From Micromonospora sonchi (GTDB lineage: Bacteria > Actinomycetota > Actinomycetes > Mycobacteriales > Micromonosporaceae), in the NCBI RefSeq assembly GCF_014646235.1, contig NZ_BMNB01000022.1, forward strand, positions 1 through 64,000: a DNA stretch of 64,000 nt. The letters run 5' to 3'. Position numbers and translations under genes: made by a program. The notes below the pieces were generated by a model. That model had not been told where the DNA came from, made no database searches, and saw only the letters and a program-made list of their open reading frames with translations. Below, in pieces: positions 54,900 to 63,037 of this stretch. Within the stretch, counting starts at the first letter, position 1. Each line of letters begins with the position of its first letter.

Positions 54900-56400
54900 C
54901 GCGCGGCGGTTGGTCGACAAGCTGTGGTCGTACTGCAATGTGCTGCGGGACGACGGGGTCGGCACCATTGAGTACACCGAGCAGCTTACGTACCTGCTGT
55001 TTCTCAAGATGGCGCATGAGCGGGAGACCCGGCCGCTGAAGCCGGAGCGGATCGTGCCGAGGCACTGCTCTTGGCAGTTGCTGTTGGACGCCGAGGGCGA
55101 CGACCTGGAGGTCACCTACCGGCACATCCTCGAAGACCTGGCTCGTCAGCCTGGCACGCTGGGCACGATTTACCGCAAGGCGCAGAACCGGATCCAGGAC
55201 CCGGCCAAGCTGAAGCGGCTGATCGTTGACCTGATCGACAAGGAGAACTGGTCGGCGGCCGGCACCGACATCAAGGGCGACGCGTACGAGGAACTGCTCT
55301 CCAAGGGCGCGGAGGACATCAAGTCCGGCGCTGGGCAGTACTTCACCCCGCGTGCGGTGATCCAAGCGATGGTCGACTGTGTTCAGCCGACCGTTCGTGA
55401 CACGGTGGTCGATCCGGCTGCCGGCACCGGCGGCTTCCTGCTGGCGGCGCACGAGTATGCCTCCCGCGACGCCGAGACGTTGACCCCGACCGAGCGCGCC
55501 CATCTGCGCGACACCTTCGTGCACGGCTTCGAACTGGTCGACGGCACCGCTCGGCTCGCCGCCATGAACCTGCTGCTGCACGGCATCGGCACCCCCACGG
55601 GCAAGAGCCTCATCGAGGTCAAGGACGCCCTGATCGCCGACCCGGGCCAGCGGTATTCCGTGGTGCTATCCAACCCGCCGTTCGGTCGCAAGTCGTCCCT
55701 CACGATGATCGGCGCGGACGGCCGGGAGGCCCGCGAGGATCGGGAGATCGAGCGGCAGGACTTCGTCGTCACCACCGCCAACAAGCAGCTCAACTTCCTT
55801 CAGCACATCGCCACGATCCTCGACATCAACGGCCGGGCCGCCGTCGTCCTGCCAGACAATGTGCTGTTCGAGGGCGGGGCAGGGGAGAAGCTTCGGAAGC
55901 GTCTGCTGCACGACTTCGACCTGCACACCATGCTGCGCCTGCCCACCGGCATCTTCTACGCCCAGGGCGTCAAGGCCAACGTGCTCTTCTTCGACAAGAA
56001 GCCTGCCGCCGAGCAGCCGTGGACCGACCGACTGTGGATCTACGACCTGCGGACCAACCACCACTTCACGCTCAAGCAGAACCCGCTGCGCCGTCACCAC
56101 CTCGAAGACTTCGTCTCCAGCTACCTGCCGGGCAAGCCCCGATCCGAGCGTGTGACGACCGAGCGGTTCAAGTCCTTCACGTACGACGAGCTGCTCGCCC
56201 GCGACAAGGTCAACCTCGACATCACCTGGCTGCGCGACGAGTCCTTGGAGGACATGGAAAACCTCCCGGCCCCCGAGGTCATCGCCCGAGAGATCGTCGA
56301 AGACCTCACCGCAGCCCTGGCCGAATTCGAGGCTGTCGCCGCCGCACTGGAGGCTGCAGCAACGTCCGGCGTGCCAGATGCACCCAGTGCTGACAGTTGA
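54892..56400 (+). CDS. hsdM: Type I DNA methyltransferase M subunit
   Basis: 502 residues from GTG 54892. SAM motif I DPAAGTGGF at 174-182 and N6-adenine motif IV NPPFG at 261-265. It methylates the recognised adenine and forms M2S with HsdS. Order R-S-M is less common than R-M-S. Last gene of the R-M operon; the SLATT gene follows after about 150 bp. Confidence 0.93.
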   Translation: MSDARRLVDKLWSYCNVLRDDGVGTIEYTEQLTYLLFLKMAHERETRPLKPERIVPRHCSWQLLLDAEGDDLEVTYRHILEDLARQPGTLGTIYRKAQNRIQDPAKLKRLIVDLIDKENWSAAGTDIKGDAYEELLSKGAEDIKSGAGQYFTPRAVIQAMVDCVQPTVRDTVVDPAAGTGGFLLAAHEYASRDAETLTPTERAHLRDTFVHGFELVDGTARLAAMNLLLHGIGTPTGKSLIEVKDALIADPGQRYSVVLSNPPFGRKSSLTMIGADGREAREDREIERQDFVVTTANKQLNFLQHIATILDINGRAAVVLPDNVLFEGGAGEKLRKRLLHDFDLHTMLRLPTGIFYAQGVKANVLFFDKKPAAEQPWTDRLWIYDLRTNHHFTLKQNPLRRHHLEDFVSSYLPGKPRSERVTTERFKSFTYDELLARDKVNLDITWLRDESLEDMENLPAPEVIAREIVEDLTAALAEFEAVAAALEAAATSGVPDAPSADS

Positions 56401-56552
56401 CTGGCCAGCCGATCCACGACAGGCGTGCTCAGGGCTTTGCCTGGCTGGCGGCGCGTCTCGGTCGATTTGAGCTTTCAGTCTTACCGTTGATCAGTTGGCC
56501 GAGCGGCGCCTCCCATCTCGCGCATTGATGGACGGTACTACGCTGCATAGGT

Positions 56553-57047
56553 ATGTCGAATTTGCAGGAGCCAATACAGTCAGAATTTGCGGGCTCAGGA
56601 CTCGATCCTCTCGCGCTTGCTCTTGATCTTCTTCGTCGGATCGAGCGTGGCAATGACTACGTCAGGCTGCGGAAGGAGACTTTCAGGCGGGGGGCTGTAC
56701 TTATACGGCTTGTCGCCGTTGCCCTATCCGTCGCGTCGACCATCATTCTCGGATTGCAGAATCTCGACTTCTGGGCAGGGCTCGGCTTTGCGCTGGTAGC
56801 CGTGGCAACCGTCGCAAACACGGTCGAGCCGTTTTTTGCGTGGCGAGCACGGTGGGTGCTGATGGAGGAAAGTCAGTATAGATTCTACCGGCTGAGGGAC
56901 GACGTTATGTACTATATTGCATCGACTCAACCAGACCAAATCGAAGTTGACAAAGTGCGGGGGTTGTTCGATGAATATCAAAGAATTTGGGACGACCTCA
57001 GCTCTCGCTGGCAGGAGTACAGGCGCTCGGGATCAGCTACCCATTGA
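56553..57047 (+). CDS. SLATT-like two-TM protein, candidate defence effector
   Basis: 164 residues. An N-terminal helix (RLRKETFRRGAVLIR) is followed by two adjacent membrane segments (about 48-69 and 73-95), then helices (YRFYRLRDDVMYYI, FDEYQRIWDDLSSRW). This fits the SLATT fold of effectors that form membrane pores in nucleotide-signalling and related defence systems. GC is about half, lower than its neighbours, which suggests transfer with the R-M operon. No SMODS/CD-NTase gene is next to it, so its trigger is unclear. Confidence 0.55.
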   Translation: MSNLQEPIQSEFAGSGLDPLALALDLLRRIERGNDYVRLRKETFRRGAVLIRLVAVALSVASTIILGLQNLDFWAGLGFALVAVATVANTVEPFFAWRARWVLMEESQYRFYRLRDDVMYYIASTQPDQIEVDKVRGLFDEYQRIWDDLSSRWQEYRRSGSATH

Positions 57048-57253
57048 GCCCTTCCGGACGCGCCGGGCCATCACGGCACCGCGACCCTGAGTAGCACTGG
57101 TGCAATTGCTTGGTCCAGCCAGCCTGGGGCCGGTGGTGCCACCGCGGCGGCGGGGCGCGTCGAGGCGGGCGATGCGCGTACCGTCGACTGTGGCGGTCTG
57201 CTGGTCGTAGCGCCCGGTGGTCCGCCGGCCAGACCGATCCCTAGGAGGCGACG

Positions 57254-58450
57254 GTGACCGACCCGGCAACCTTTGGTGCCCGTCTTCGCGCGTTCCGCGA
57301 GCGTTCAGGAAAGACTCGGCCGGTCCTTGGCGGGCTTGTCGGTCGTAGTGCGGAGTGGGTCAAGGCCCTGGAGAACGGCCGGCTTCTGCCGCCTCGTCTG
57401 CCCATGCTGCTGCGGCTGGCGGAGGTGCTCGACATTTCTGATCTTGCGGTTCTGACCGGTGATCAGTCCCTGCCGGTGGCTTCGGTGACCAGCGCCGGGC
57501 ATGCCGATGTCGGCAAGGTGGCTGCCGCCATGCAACGTGCTTCCCTGCCGATCGGCCCGGTGACGCCGATCGAGGTGGTGCGTGGGTTGGTTGATCAGGC
57601 GTGGGCGCTGTGGCATCGATCGACCACCGAGCGCACGGCGGTCGCCGCGGTGCTTCCCGGGTTGCTGACGGATGCGCAACGTAGCGCCCGGCGGTTGGAC
57701 GGTGCGGCTCGCCGGCAGGCTTTGGTCGAGTTGGCGCGGGTCTACCACCTGGTGCAGTTGTACCTGGCCCACCAGCCGTACCCGGAATTGGTGTGGCTTG
57801 CCGCCGACCGTGGGATGCTGGCGGCTCAGGAGGCCGACGATCCCGCCGCGATGGCGGTGGCTGCCTGGTACTACGCCCACGTATACCGGGGTGCCAACCA
57901 GGTCGAGGCTGCCGAGCAGGTGCTGGTTGACGTCGCTGGGCTGGTCGATCCGGCGGCAGGCGGCGAGCAGTTGGCGCGGTGGGGGCAGGCGCAACTCGGC
58001 ATCGCATTGGCACACAGCAAGGCTGGTCGGGCGGGACGAGCTTGGCGGGCCTGGGATGCCGCAGATTCGGCCGCGAGTCGCCTTGGCGGCGGGTACGTCC
58101 ACCCGTGGTTGATGTTCGGGCCGGCGGCCTGCGTGGCGTACGCGGTCACCATCGAGACGGACCTCTGCCGGCCGGGTGAGGCCGTGCGGCGGGCCGACAC
58201 CACCGACTACCGCGCGCTGCCCTCACATACTCGTCGGGCCGGCGCTCTGATCGAGGCCGCTCGGGCGCACATGCTGGCGCGGGGTGAGGTCGCGGCAGTG
58301 CACCTGCTCGGGCGGGCACTGCGGGAGAGCGTCGATACCGTGCGGCACCACCCGTACGCTCGCACGGCCGCATTGGAACTGTCGAACCGGCCGGGGACGA
58401 TCGGTGAGGGCGCACGAGAGTTGGCTCTCGCCATGGGAGTGACGGGGTAA
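57254..58450 (+). CDS. XRE-family regulator with C-terminal TPR-like region
   Basis: 398 residues from GTG 57254 (AGGAGG 5 nt upstream). HTH region FGARLRAFRERSGKTRP and GRSAEWVKALENGR in the first 45 residues, then TPR-like helices with a tail ELALAMGVTG. Paralogous to the regulator at 59044, which has the same layout. Such proteins are frequent in Micromonosporaceae with two small genes between them. Targets unknown. Confidence 0.8.
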   Translation: MTDPATFGARLRAFRERSGKTRPVLGGLVGRSAEWVKALENGRLLPPRLPMLLRLAEVLDISDLAVLTGDQSLPVASVTSAGHADVGKVAAAMQRASLPIGPVTPIEVVRGLVDQAWALWHRSTTERTAVAAVLPGLLTDAQRSARRLDGAARRQALVELARVYHLVQLYLAHQPYPELVWLAADRGMLAAQEADDPAAMAVAAWYYAHVYRGANQVEAAEQVLVDVAGLVDPAAGGEQLARWGQAQLGIALAHSKAGRAGRAWRAWDAADSAASRLGGGYVHPWLMFGPAACVAYAVTIETDLCRPGEAVRRADTTDYRALPSHTRRAGALIEAARAHMLARGEVAAVHLLGRALRESVDTVRHHPYARTAALELSNRPGTIGEGARELALAMGVTG

Positions 58451-58474
58451 CCCTCCCTCAGGTACAAACTCTCC

Positions 58475-58521
58475 CCACCGCCGCATGTGACCCTTCGTAC
58501 CGTGCGGGTCACTGGCGGTGG
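58475..58521 (+). terminator. Two-part hairpin after the first XRE gene
   Basis: CCACCGCC (58475-58482) pairs with GGCGGTGG (58514-58521) and, inside, GTGACCC (58487-58493) with GGGTCAC (58506-58512). It starts 25 nt after the stop codon. Confidence 0.5.
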
Positions 58522-58539
58522 CGGGACCTGTGCTGGTCC

Positions 58540-58555
58540 GGCCCTCAATAGGGCC
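58540..58555 (+). terminator. Short hairpin
   Basis: GGCCCT-CAAT-AGGGCC, 6 bp with a 4-nt loop, about 50 nt before the next small gene. Terminator or attenuator. Confidence 0.4.
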
Positions 58556-58605
58556 TGCCGGGACTTCGCCGCCGCCTCCCGATGCTCGATCGAGGAGGCG
58601 AGTCT

Positions 58606-58827
58606 GTGACGGTCTGGTCTGAGCTGTGCGCGCTGACGCGGTGGCTGCTCCGGCGGCCCGAGCCACCACCACCGCCGGGAACCGGACAGCGGTATCAGGA
58701 CATCGAGCAGGCGGCGGCGCAGCAACGGCTGCTCGACCACGCGGCGCAGCTACAACAGACCCAAGGCGGCCACAAACCGACCACAGGCAGGTCGGTGAAC
58801 GGGCACGGCCCGGGGAGCCTCCGGTGA
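58606..58827 (+). CDS. Small hypothetical protein between XRE genes
   Basis: 73 residues from GTG 58606 with AGGAGG 7 nt upstream. Starts TVWSELCALTRWLLRRPEPP, followed by a Gln-rich helix. No known domain. Overlaps the next small gene by GTGA; these two usually accompany such XRE regulators. Confidence 0.6.
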   Translation: MTVWSELCALTRWLLRRPEPPPPPGTGQRYQDIEQAAAQQRLLDHAAQLQQTQGGHKPTTGRSVNGHGPGSLR

Positions 58828-59054
58828 GCCGGGGCATGGCAAACAGGTCCGGCCGGTCGACATCGAACAGCCGGCGCATTTCGTACGGCGATTATGTCGC
58901 GGCGGTGGCGCTCGTCCTTGCTTGCCGGCATCGGCCGGTCTGGTCGTGGCGGAAGCGGCGGCGGGTCTGCCGGTGTGGTGCGGACCTGCCGTGCCGGGCG
59001 CGGCTTCGCGTGCCGGTGAACCGTGGCCGCTGGACGGTGTCGGATGAGCGGTGA
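58824..59054 (+). CDS. Small basic Cys-containing protein
   Basis: 76 residues from GTG 58824. VALVLACRHRPVWSWRKRRR and then CRCGADLPCRAR give a Cys-rich segment (CxC...C), perhaps a small zinc site. Overlaps the next XRE start by 11 nt. Function unknown. Confidence 0.6.
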   Translation: MSRGMANRSGRSTSNSRRISYGDYVAAVALVLACRHRPVWSWRKRRRVCRCGADLPCRARLRVPVNRGRWTVSDER

Positions 59055-60225
59055 CGGGGTGCCGATCGGTCGGCGGGTCGCCTACCTGCGGGCACGGCGG
59101 AGGCTGTCGCAGCAGTCGTTGGCGGATCGGTTGGGCAAGTCGAAGAGTTGGGTCGACAAGGTGGAGCGTGGGGTGCGCTCGCTGGAGCGGGTGTCGACCA
59201 TCCGGGACATCGCCGCCGTGCTGCGGGTCGACGCCGCGACGCTGCTCGGCCGGGACGCGCAGCCCGCCGAAACGGCGGCGCGCAGCGTGGACATCGCGCG
59301 AATCCGTGGGGCGTTGTCGTCGTACGCGGTGGTGTGTGACCGGCCTGCGCCGGTGGTGCCCGTCGATCGTCTCCTGCGGCATGTGGGGTACGTCTGGACG
59401 GCGTACCAGCATGCGCGGTATCCGCAGGTGGTGGAGTTGCTGCCCCGGCTGCTCAGCGATGTCGACCGGGCCGGTGCCCGGGATCCGGTGGCGGGTCGGG
59501 TGGCGGTGGTGGAGGCGTACCGGGTGACAGCCGCGCTGCTGGTGAAGTTGGAGGCTACGAGTCCTGCCTGGCTCGCCGCCGACCGGGCGATGGCTGCCGC
59601 GACCGGTGATCCCGTCCTGGTGGCGGCTGCGGCGGTGCAGCTCGGGCAGGTGTTGCGGACCTCGGCGTGGACGCGGTCGGTGCTGCTGGCGGCCGCGTAC
59701 CGGATCGCTCCGCCCGACCATGGCGTCGGTGAGGCGGGGGAGTTGTCGCTGTGCGGGACGTTGCTGGTGCAGGCGGCGTTGGTGGCGGCCCGGTGCGGTG
59801 ACGAGCGCGCGACCGGCGAGCTGTTGGACGAGGCCGCCGAGATGGCGGTCCTGGTTGGTGACGGGCACGACCATCACCGGACCGGGTTCGGGCCGACGGC
59901 TGTCGAGCTGGCCCGGTGCGCCGCCGCCGGGGAGTTGGGCGACGGGCGGGAGGCGGTCGCGCGGCACAAGCAGGCGACCCGGCGGGACGGGTGGCGGCTG
60001 CTGCCGGTCGAGCACCGGGCCGCGCACCTCATCGACGCCGCCCGTGCGTACCTTCAGACCGACGACCCCGGCAACGCGGCCCGAGTGCTGCTCGCTGCGG
60101 AGAGCATTGCGCCGTACGAGGTGCGGCGCCGGCCGGCGGGCCGGGACGTCCTCGCCCAGGTCGCCCGTGATCCGAAGGCACCGGCGGCGATCGGCGAGCT
60201 GGCGCTCAGCCTCGGGCTGGTGTGA
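59044..60225 (+). CDS. XRE-family regulator with C-terminal TPR-like region (second)
   Basis: 393 residues from ATG 59044. HTH VAYLRARRRLSQQSLADRLG and SKSWVDKVERGVRSLERV; helical sensor region; end IGELALSLGLV. The stop codon lies within the 10-bp target duplicated by the adjacent IS element, so the protein is unchanged, but any downstream gene has been separated from it. Confidence 0.82.
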   Translation: MSGDGVPIGRRVAYLRARRRLSQQSLADRLGKSKSWVDKVERGVRSLERVSTIRDIAAVLRVDAATLLGRDAQPAETAARSVDIARIRGALSSYAVVCDRPAPVVPVDRLLRHVGYVWTAYQHARYPQVVELLPRLLSDVDRAGARDPVAGRVAVVEAYRVTAALLVKLEATSPAWLAADRAMAAATGDPVLVAAAAVQLGQVLRTSAWTRSVLLAAAYRIAPPDHGVGEAGELSLCGTLLVQAALVAARCGDERATGELLDEAAEMAVLVGDGHDHHRTGFGPTAVELARCAAAGELGDGREAVARHKQATRRDGWRLLPVEHRAAHLIDAARAYLQTDDPGNAARVLLAAESIAPYEVRRRPAGRDVLAQVARDPKAPAAIGELALSLGLV

Positions 60226-60228
60226 ACC
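60219..60228. repeat. Target-site duplication, left
   Basis: GGTGTGAACC, identical to 61709-61718 at the other end of the IS. It contains the stop codon of the XRE gene. Confidence 0.85.
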
Positions 60229-61708
60229 CAGGGCCCCGGCGTTGTTTCCTTCTGTCCGACTTGGTGATGGTTTGCTAGATGCCGTAGACGGTGAAGACGT
60301 CAGCGCGATCGTGGAGGTCGCGGCGGGCGTGGGCGATGTTGGCGCGTCCGGCGAGCCGGTAGGTTCCGATAGCTAGGTTACGGAAGGTAGCCAGGGCGCG
60401 TGGCGCGGTACCGGTCCTGAGCTGGGAGTTGTCTTCGTTGAAGGTGACGTCCCTGACCCAATGTAGGCGATTTTCCACGCACCAGTGCTGGCGTGCGTAG
60501 TGGTTGAGGTGGATAGGGGCGGCCAGATCGGCGGGCATGCTGGTGATGCCGTAAACAATCTCCTTGCGGGTGCGTTGACCGTCCAGGCCGCCGGTGTCGC
60601 GACGCAGCCGGAACACCTGCCGGGCGGCGGGGAACAGGGCATCGTCGGCGACTGCGACACGCAGGGTACGGCGTTCCGTGCGGCCGTGCCCGCGGTCGGT
60701 GCCGATGTCGGTGCGATCGGCGAACCGCACGTCGGTGCCGGACAGCAGAGCTTGCGCGGCCTGCGAAGCGAGCGGCTGATTGGCCTTCAGGATCAGGACG
60801 TAGTGGGCGTGCAGGGTGCCGGTGATCAGCCGGGCGGTCTTCTTCGTCGTGTGCAGGGCGTCCAGGGTCAGGACCATGCCGGTCACGTCCAACCCGCCCA
60901 GCAGGGGCTCGATGACGGTGCCCTCACCGCGTTTGTCCGCGACCTGCCGTTGGCCCAGCACGGTCCCGGTCCCGTGGCCGATCGCCGCGACCAGGAACAC
61001 CCGACCGGCCGCCGTAACAGTCCCATGCAGCAGTTTCCCGTCGATCGCGGCGGCCGGCAGCAGCCCCGCCGGGACCGGATGCGTCACCGCGCGGGTCGCG
61101 GCGCGGCGTTGTTCGCGTTCGACCGGCCCGGCCGCAGCGGGCAGGACCGGGGCGGGGCTGACACCCCGCATCACGTCGACGAGATACCCGCCGACCGCCG
61201 CGTCCAGGGCGTCACCGTCCAGATCGGTCAGGACCCGGCGGAAGGTCCGCTCGCTGGGCACCACATACCGGCCGGTCAACGCGTCGTAGCGGGCGCCGAT
61301 GCGGGCCAGGACCTCTTGCCCGGTACCGGTCGCCCACTGCCAGATCGCCGCCACCGAATCGTTGCCCACGACCAGGGTCGCGCACGCGGCCAGCACCAGG
61401 ATCACCACCAGCCGATGCCGGCGGCCCCGAAGGGCACGTGGGTCCGGCACCACGGCGAGGCGGTCAGCCAGCGACGAGGCCACCTGCTGCGGGTCGGCCG
61501 CGAGTTCGGCCTCCCACAGGGCCAGGTCGGCGAGGTGGTCAACAGCAGGACTGATCGGGGAAGATACCGGCACGAGCACGACTCCTGAACATGATCTTCT
61601 GGCCTAGGAACCTAAAGATCACCAGAAGTCGTGCTCGTCCTCTACGCAACCCTCAGCCATGGCGTTTCAGGACGGAGCCGAACAAAACGGAACAACGCCG
61701 GGGCCCTG
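60229..61708 (-). mobile_element. ISAs1-family insertion sequence, complete
   Basis: 1480 bp with perfect 18-bp terminal inverted repeats (CAGGGCCCCGGCGTTGTT at 60229-60246 and its complement at 61691-61708), flanked by 10-bp direct repeats (60219-60228, 61709-61718). One transposase gene inside, on the minus strand. Intact ends and duplication indicate a recent insertion at the end of the XRE gene. Confidence 0.9.
60275..61579 (-). CDS. ISAs1-family DDE transposase
   Basis: 434 residues from GTG 61579. DDE-type residues fit AAIDGKLLHG (first Asp), LTLDALHTTKK (second) and VENRLHWVRDV (Glu), and VPDPRALRGRRHRL at the N-terminus is typical of ISAs1. No frameshift or stop, so it may be active. 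Confidence 0.92.
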   Translation of the reverse strand: MLVPVSSPISPAVDHLADLALWEAELAADPQQVASSLADRLAVVPDPRALRGRRHRLVVILVLAACATLVVGNDSVAAIWQWATGTGQEVLARIGARYDALTGRYVVPSERTFRRVLTDLDGDALDAAVGGYLVDVMRGVSPAPVLPAAAGPVEREQRRAATRAVTHPVPAGLLPAAAIDGKLLHGTVTAAGRVFLVAAIGHGTGTVLGQRQVADKRGEGTVIEPLLGGLDVTGMVLTLDALHTTKKTARLITGTLHAHYVLILKANQPLASQAAQALLSGTDVRFADRTDIGTDRGHGRTERRTLRVAVADDALFPAARQVFRLRRDTGGLDGQRTRKEIVYGITSMPADLAAPIHLNHYARQHWCVENRLHWVRDVTFNEDNSQLRTGTAPRALATFRNLAIGTYRLAGRANIAHARRDLHDRADVFTVYGI

Positions 61709-61718
61709 GGTGTGAACC
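61709..61718. repeat. Target-site duplication, right
   Basis: GGTGTGAACC, matching 60219-60228. Confidence 0.85.
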
Positions 61719-61736
61719 AGCACCGAACGGCGCATC

Positions 61737-61787
61737 TTCGGGGAAGTTGCGGTGTCAGACGGCCCGCGAGGCAGCAACCTCCCCGAA
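61737..61787. terminator. Hairpin right of the IS, original terminator of the XRE gene
   Basis: TTCGGGGAAGTTGC (61737-61750) pairs with GCAACCTCCCCGAA (61774-61787) apart from one A/C mismatch. Before the IS inserted it would have lain about 20 bp after the XRE stop codon. Confidence 0.5.
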
Positions 61788-61816
61788 CTTGTCTCATCCT
61801 GTTTGTCCTGGTGGGT

Positions 61817-61849
61817 TCGGCGCTACTACCGCTCACGCTGAGGAGACCT
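61817..61849 (+). pseudogene. Relic of a nucleoside deaminase C-terminus
   Basis: These 33 nt match 50534-50566 of the deaminase gene at 30 positions, including the stop codon (VRRYYRSR-stop against HRRYHGAR-stop) and the following GGAGACCT. Only the end of the gene is recognisable here. Confidence 0.4.
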
Positions 61850-61977
61850 TCCGCGAGTTCGGCGGTGATCTCGGGTTACGGGATCATTCAGGAGGTCGCC
61901 GGCCTGTCCGACGGCCGCGTCAACCTGACTGACGTCACGCGCACAATGGCGTGTTCGCGAAAGCTCAGGTGACCGGC

Positions 61978-62196
61978 TCAATGCCGATTACGGGGATGCT
62001 GTTTGGCCGTGCGCTCGTTGCCGTGCTTGTAATTGCCGGTCACGCGGGCCATCAGGCCCTGCGGGTCGTCGTCGACCTCGTCGAGGAATTCGGCGGCCCG
62101 CTGCCCGCGCAGCGTGGTGGCCACGCGGCCGCGGTGCGTGATGACGACGCTGCCGTCCGGACGCTTGATGTAGTCGAACCCCTCCGCGGTGCCCAT
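61978..62196 (-). CDS. Small conserved actinobacterial protein (possible separate start)
   Basis: 72 residues from ATG 62196: GFDYIKRPDGSVVITHRGR, then AAEFLDEV and a basic end NERTAKQHPRNRH. I know it as an independent short protein in actinomycetes. It lies in frame within the acetyltransferase reading frame; the ribosome-binding site is weak. Function unknown. Confidence 0.5.
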   Translation of the reverse strand: MGTAEGFDYIKRPDGSVVITHRGRVATTLRGQRAAEFLDEVDDDPQGLMARVTGNYKHGNERTAKQHPRNRH

Positions 62197-62820
62197 GGAC
62201 GACGAGCCTACCGACCTCAGACGCTTCCGCTCGACAACGCTTGTTGCCGTCACCACGCTCAGCGGTGGCACGTCCTTCGCGACAACGGTGCCCGCGCCGA
62301 CGACCGAGCCGCGACCGATCGTCACTCCAGGGGTGATCGTGGCTGCGGCGCCGATCCACACGTCATCCTCGATGACGATGGGCGCGTGCGTGATGAAGTC
62401 GTACCGCTCGTCGAGCTCGACGGGGTGTCCGGCCGTGCACAGGGTCACTCGGGGACCGATCAGGACTCGGTCACCGATCGTGATGCCGCCGTAGTCGAGG
62501 AAGAAGCAACCCTGATTGATGAACACCTGCTCGCCGAACGATGCTCCGAGCCCGTAGTCGCAATAGAACGGTGGCAGGATGGACAGCGAGTCAGGGACCG
62601 GTTCACCGAAGATCTCGGTCAGCAGCGTCCTGCGCCCGTCGAGGTCGTCGAAGGGCAGCGCGTTGAGGCGCGAGGTCAGGATCATGACCAGCTGTACGCG
62701 CTGCGCGAAGGCCCGTGACTCCTGCGTCCGTGTTCGTATGCGTTGTTCGTTGCGCACGAGCGATGCTGGCACACCCGGGTCGACGACTCGGTGTGGGCCC
62801 ACCGAAAACGCGATAGCCAT
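61978..62820 (-). CDS. Sugar/maltose O-acetyltransferase-like protein fused in frame to a small conserved protein
   Basis: 280 residues as one frame. Residues 1-206 are a left-handed beta-helix acetyltransferase of the NodL/Maa type (INQGCFFLDYGGITIGDRV, TLCTAGHPVE, DDVWIGAAATITPGV, VVGAGTVVAKDVPP). The usual end after VAKDVPP (GxPAxVIR) is missing; instead the frame runs into MGTAEGFDYIKRPDGSVVI, the start of a separate small protein. Either the acetyltransferase lost its stop by a frameshift, or this is a fusion. The ATG at 62196 could still give the small protein alone. Confidence 0.7.
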   Translation of the reverse strand: MAIAFSVGPHRVVDPGVPASLVRNEQRIRTRTQESRAFAQRVQLVMILTSRLNALPFDDLDGRRTLLTEIFGEPVPDSLSILPPFYCDYGLGASFGEQVFINQGCFFLDYGGITIGDRVLIGPRVTLCTAGHPVELDERYDFITHAPIVIEDDVWIGAAATITPGVTIGRGSVVGAGTVVAKDVPPLSVVTATSVVERKRLRSVGSSSMGTAEGFDYIKRPDGSVVITHRGRVATTLRGQRAAEFLDEVDDDPQGLMARVTGNYKHGNERTAKQHPRNRH

Positions 62821-62851
62821 GCCGGGTCGGCTGGTGGCATGATCGACATGT

Positions 62852-62980
62852 GGGTCGCTAGCTCAACTGGCTAGAGCATCCGACTGAGTAGCGCGTCCGC
62901 TTTCCGACCTGTGCGGTCATGGGGGCGCTTCCTTCTCCTGTCTAATTGGACGGTTCGGGGTTCGAGTCCCCGGCGACCCA
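62852..62980 (+). tRNA. tRNA-like gene, probably of tRNA-Lys origin, split in the anticodon loop by about 55 nt
   Basis: Acceptor stem GGGTCGC (62852-62858) and GCGACCC (62973-62979) pair perfectly; D stem GCTC/GAGC; T arm CGGGG-TTCGAGT-CCCCG (62956-62972); anticodon stem TCCGA (62879-62883) with TTGGA (62946-62950) apart from one G.T pair. Between U33 (62885) and A37 (62944) there are 58 nt instead of 3. The body resembles tRNA-Lys, but no single cut restores CTT or TTT. Simple splicing would give TCT (Arg), GAT (Ile) or GAG. No CCA is encoded. It is a pseudogene or a tRNA with an undescribed small insert. Confidence 0.65.
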
Positions 62981-63037
62981 CACTGCCGTCGGCGGTGGGC
63001 CGACAACTGCCGGAATCGACCGGAATGGGGGGAGCAC

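Noticed and set aside
62886..62943. Group I intron in the tRNA
   Set aside because: Far too short, and none of the P/Q/R/S core elements could be recognised.
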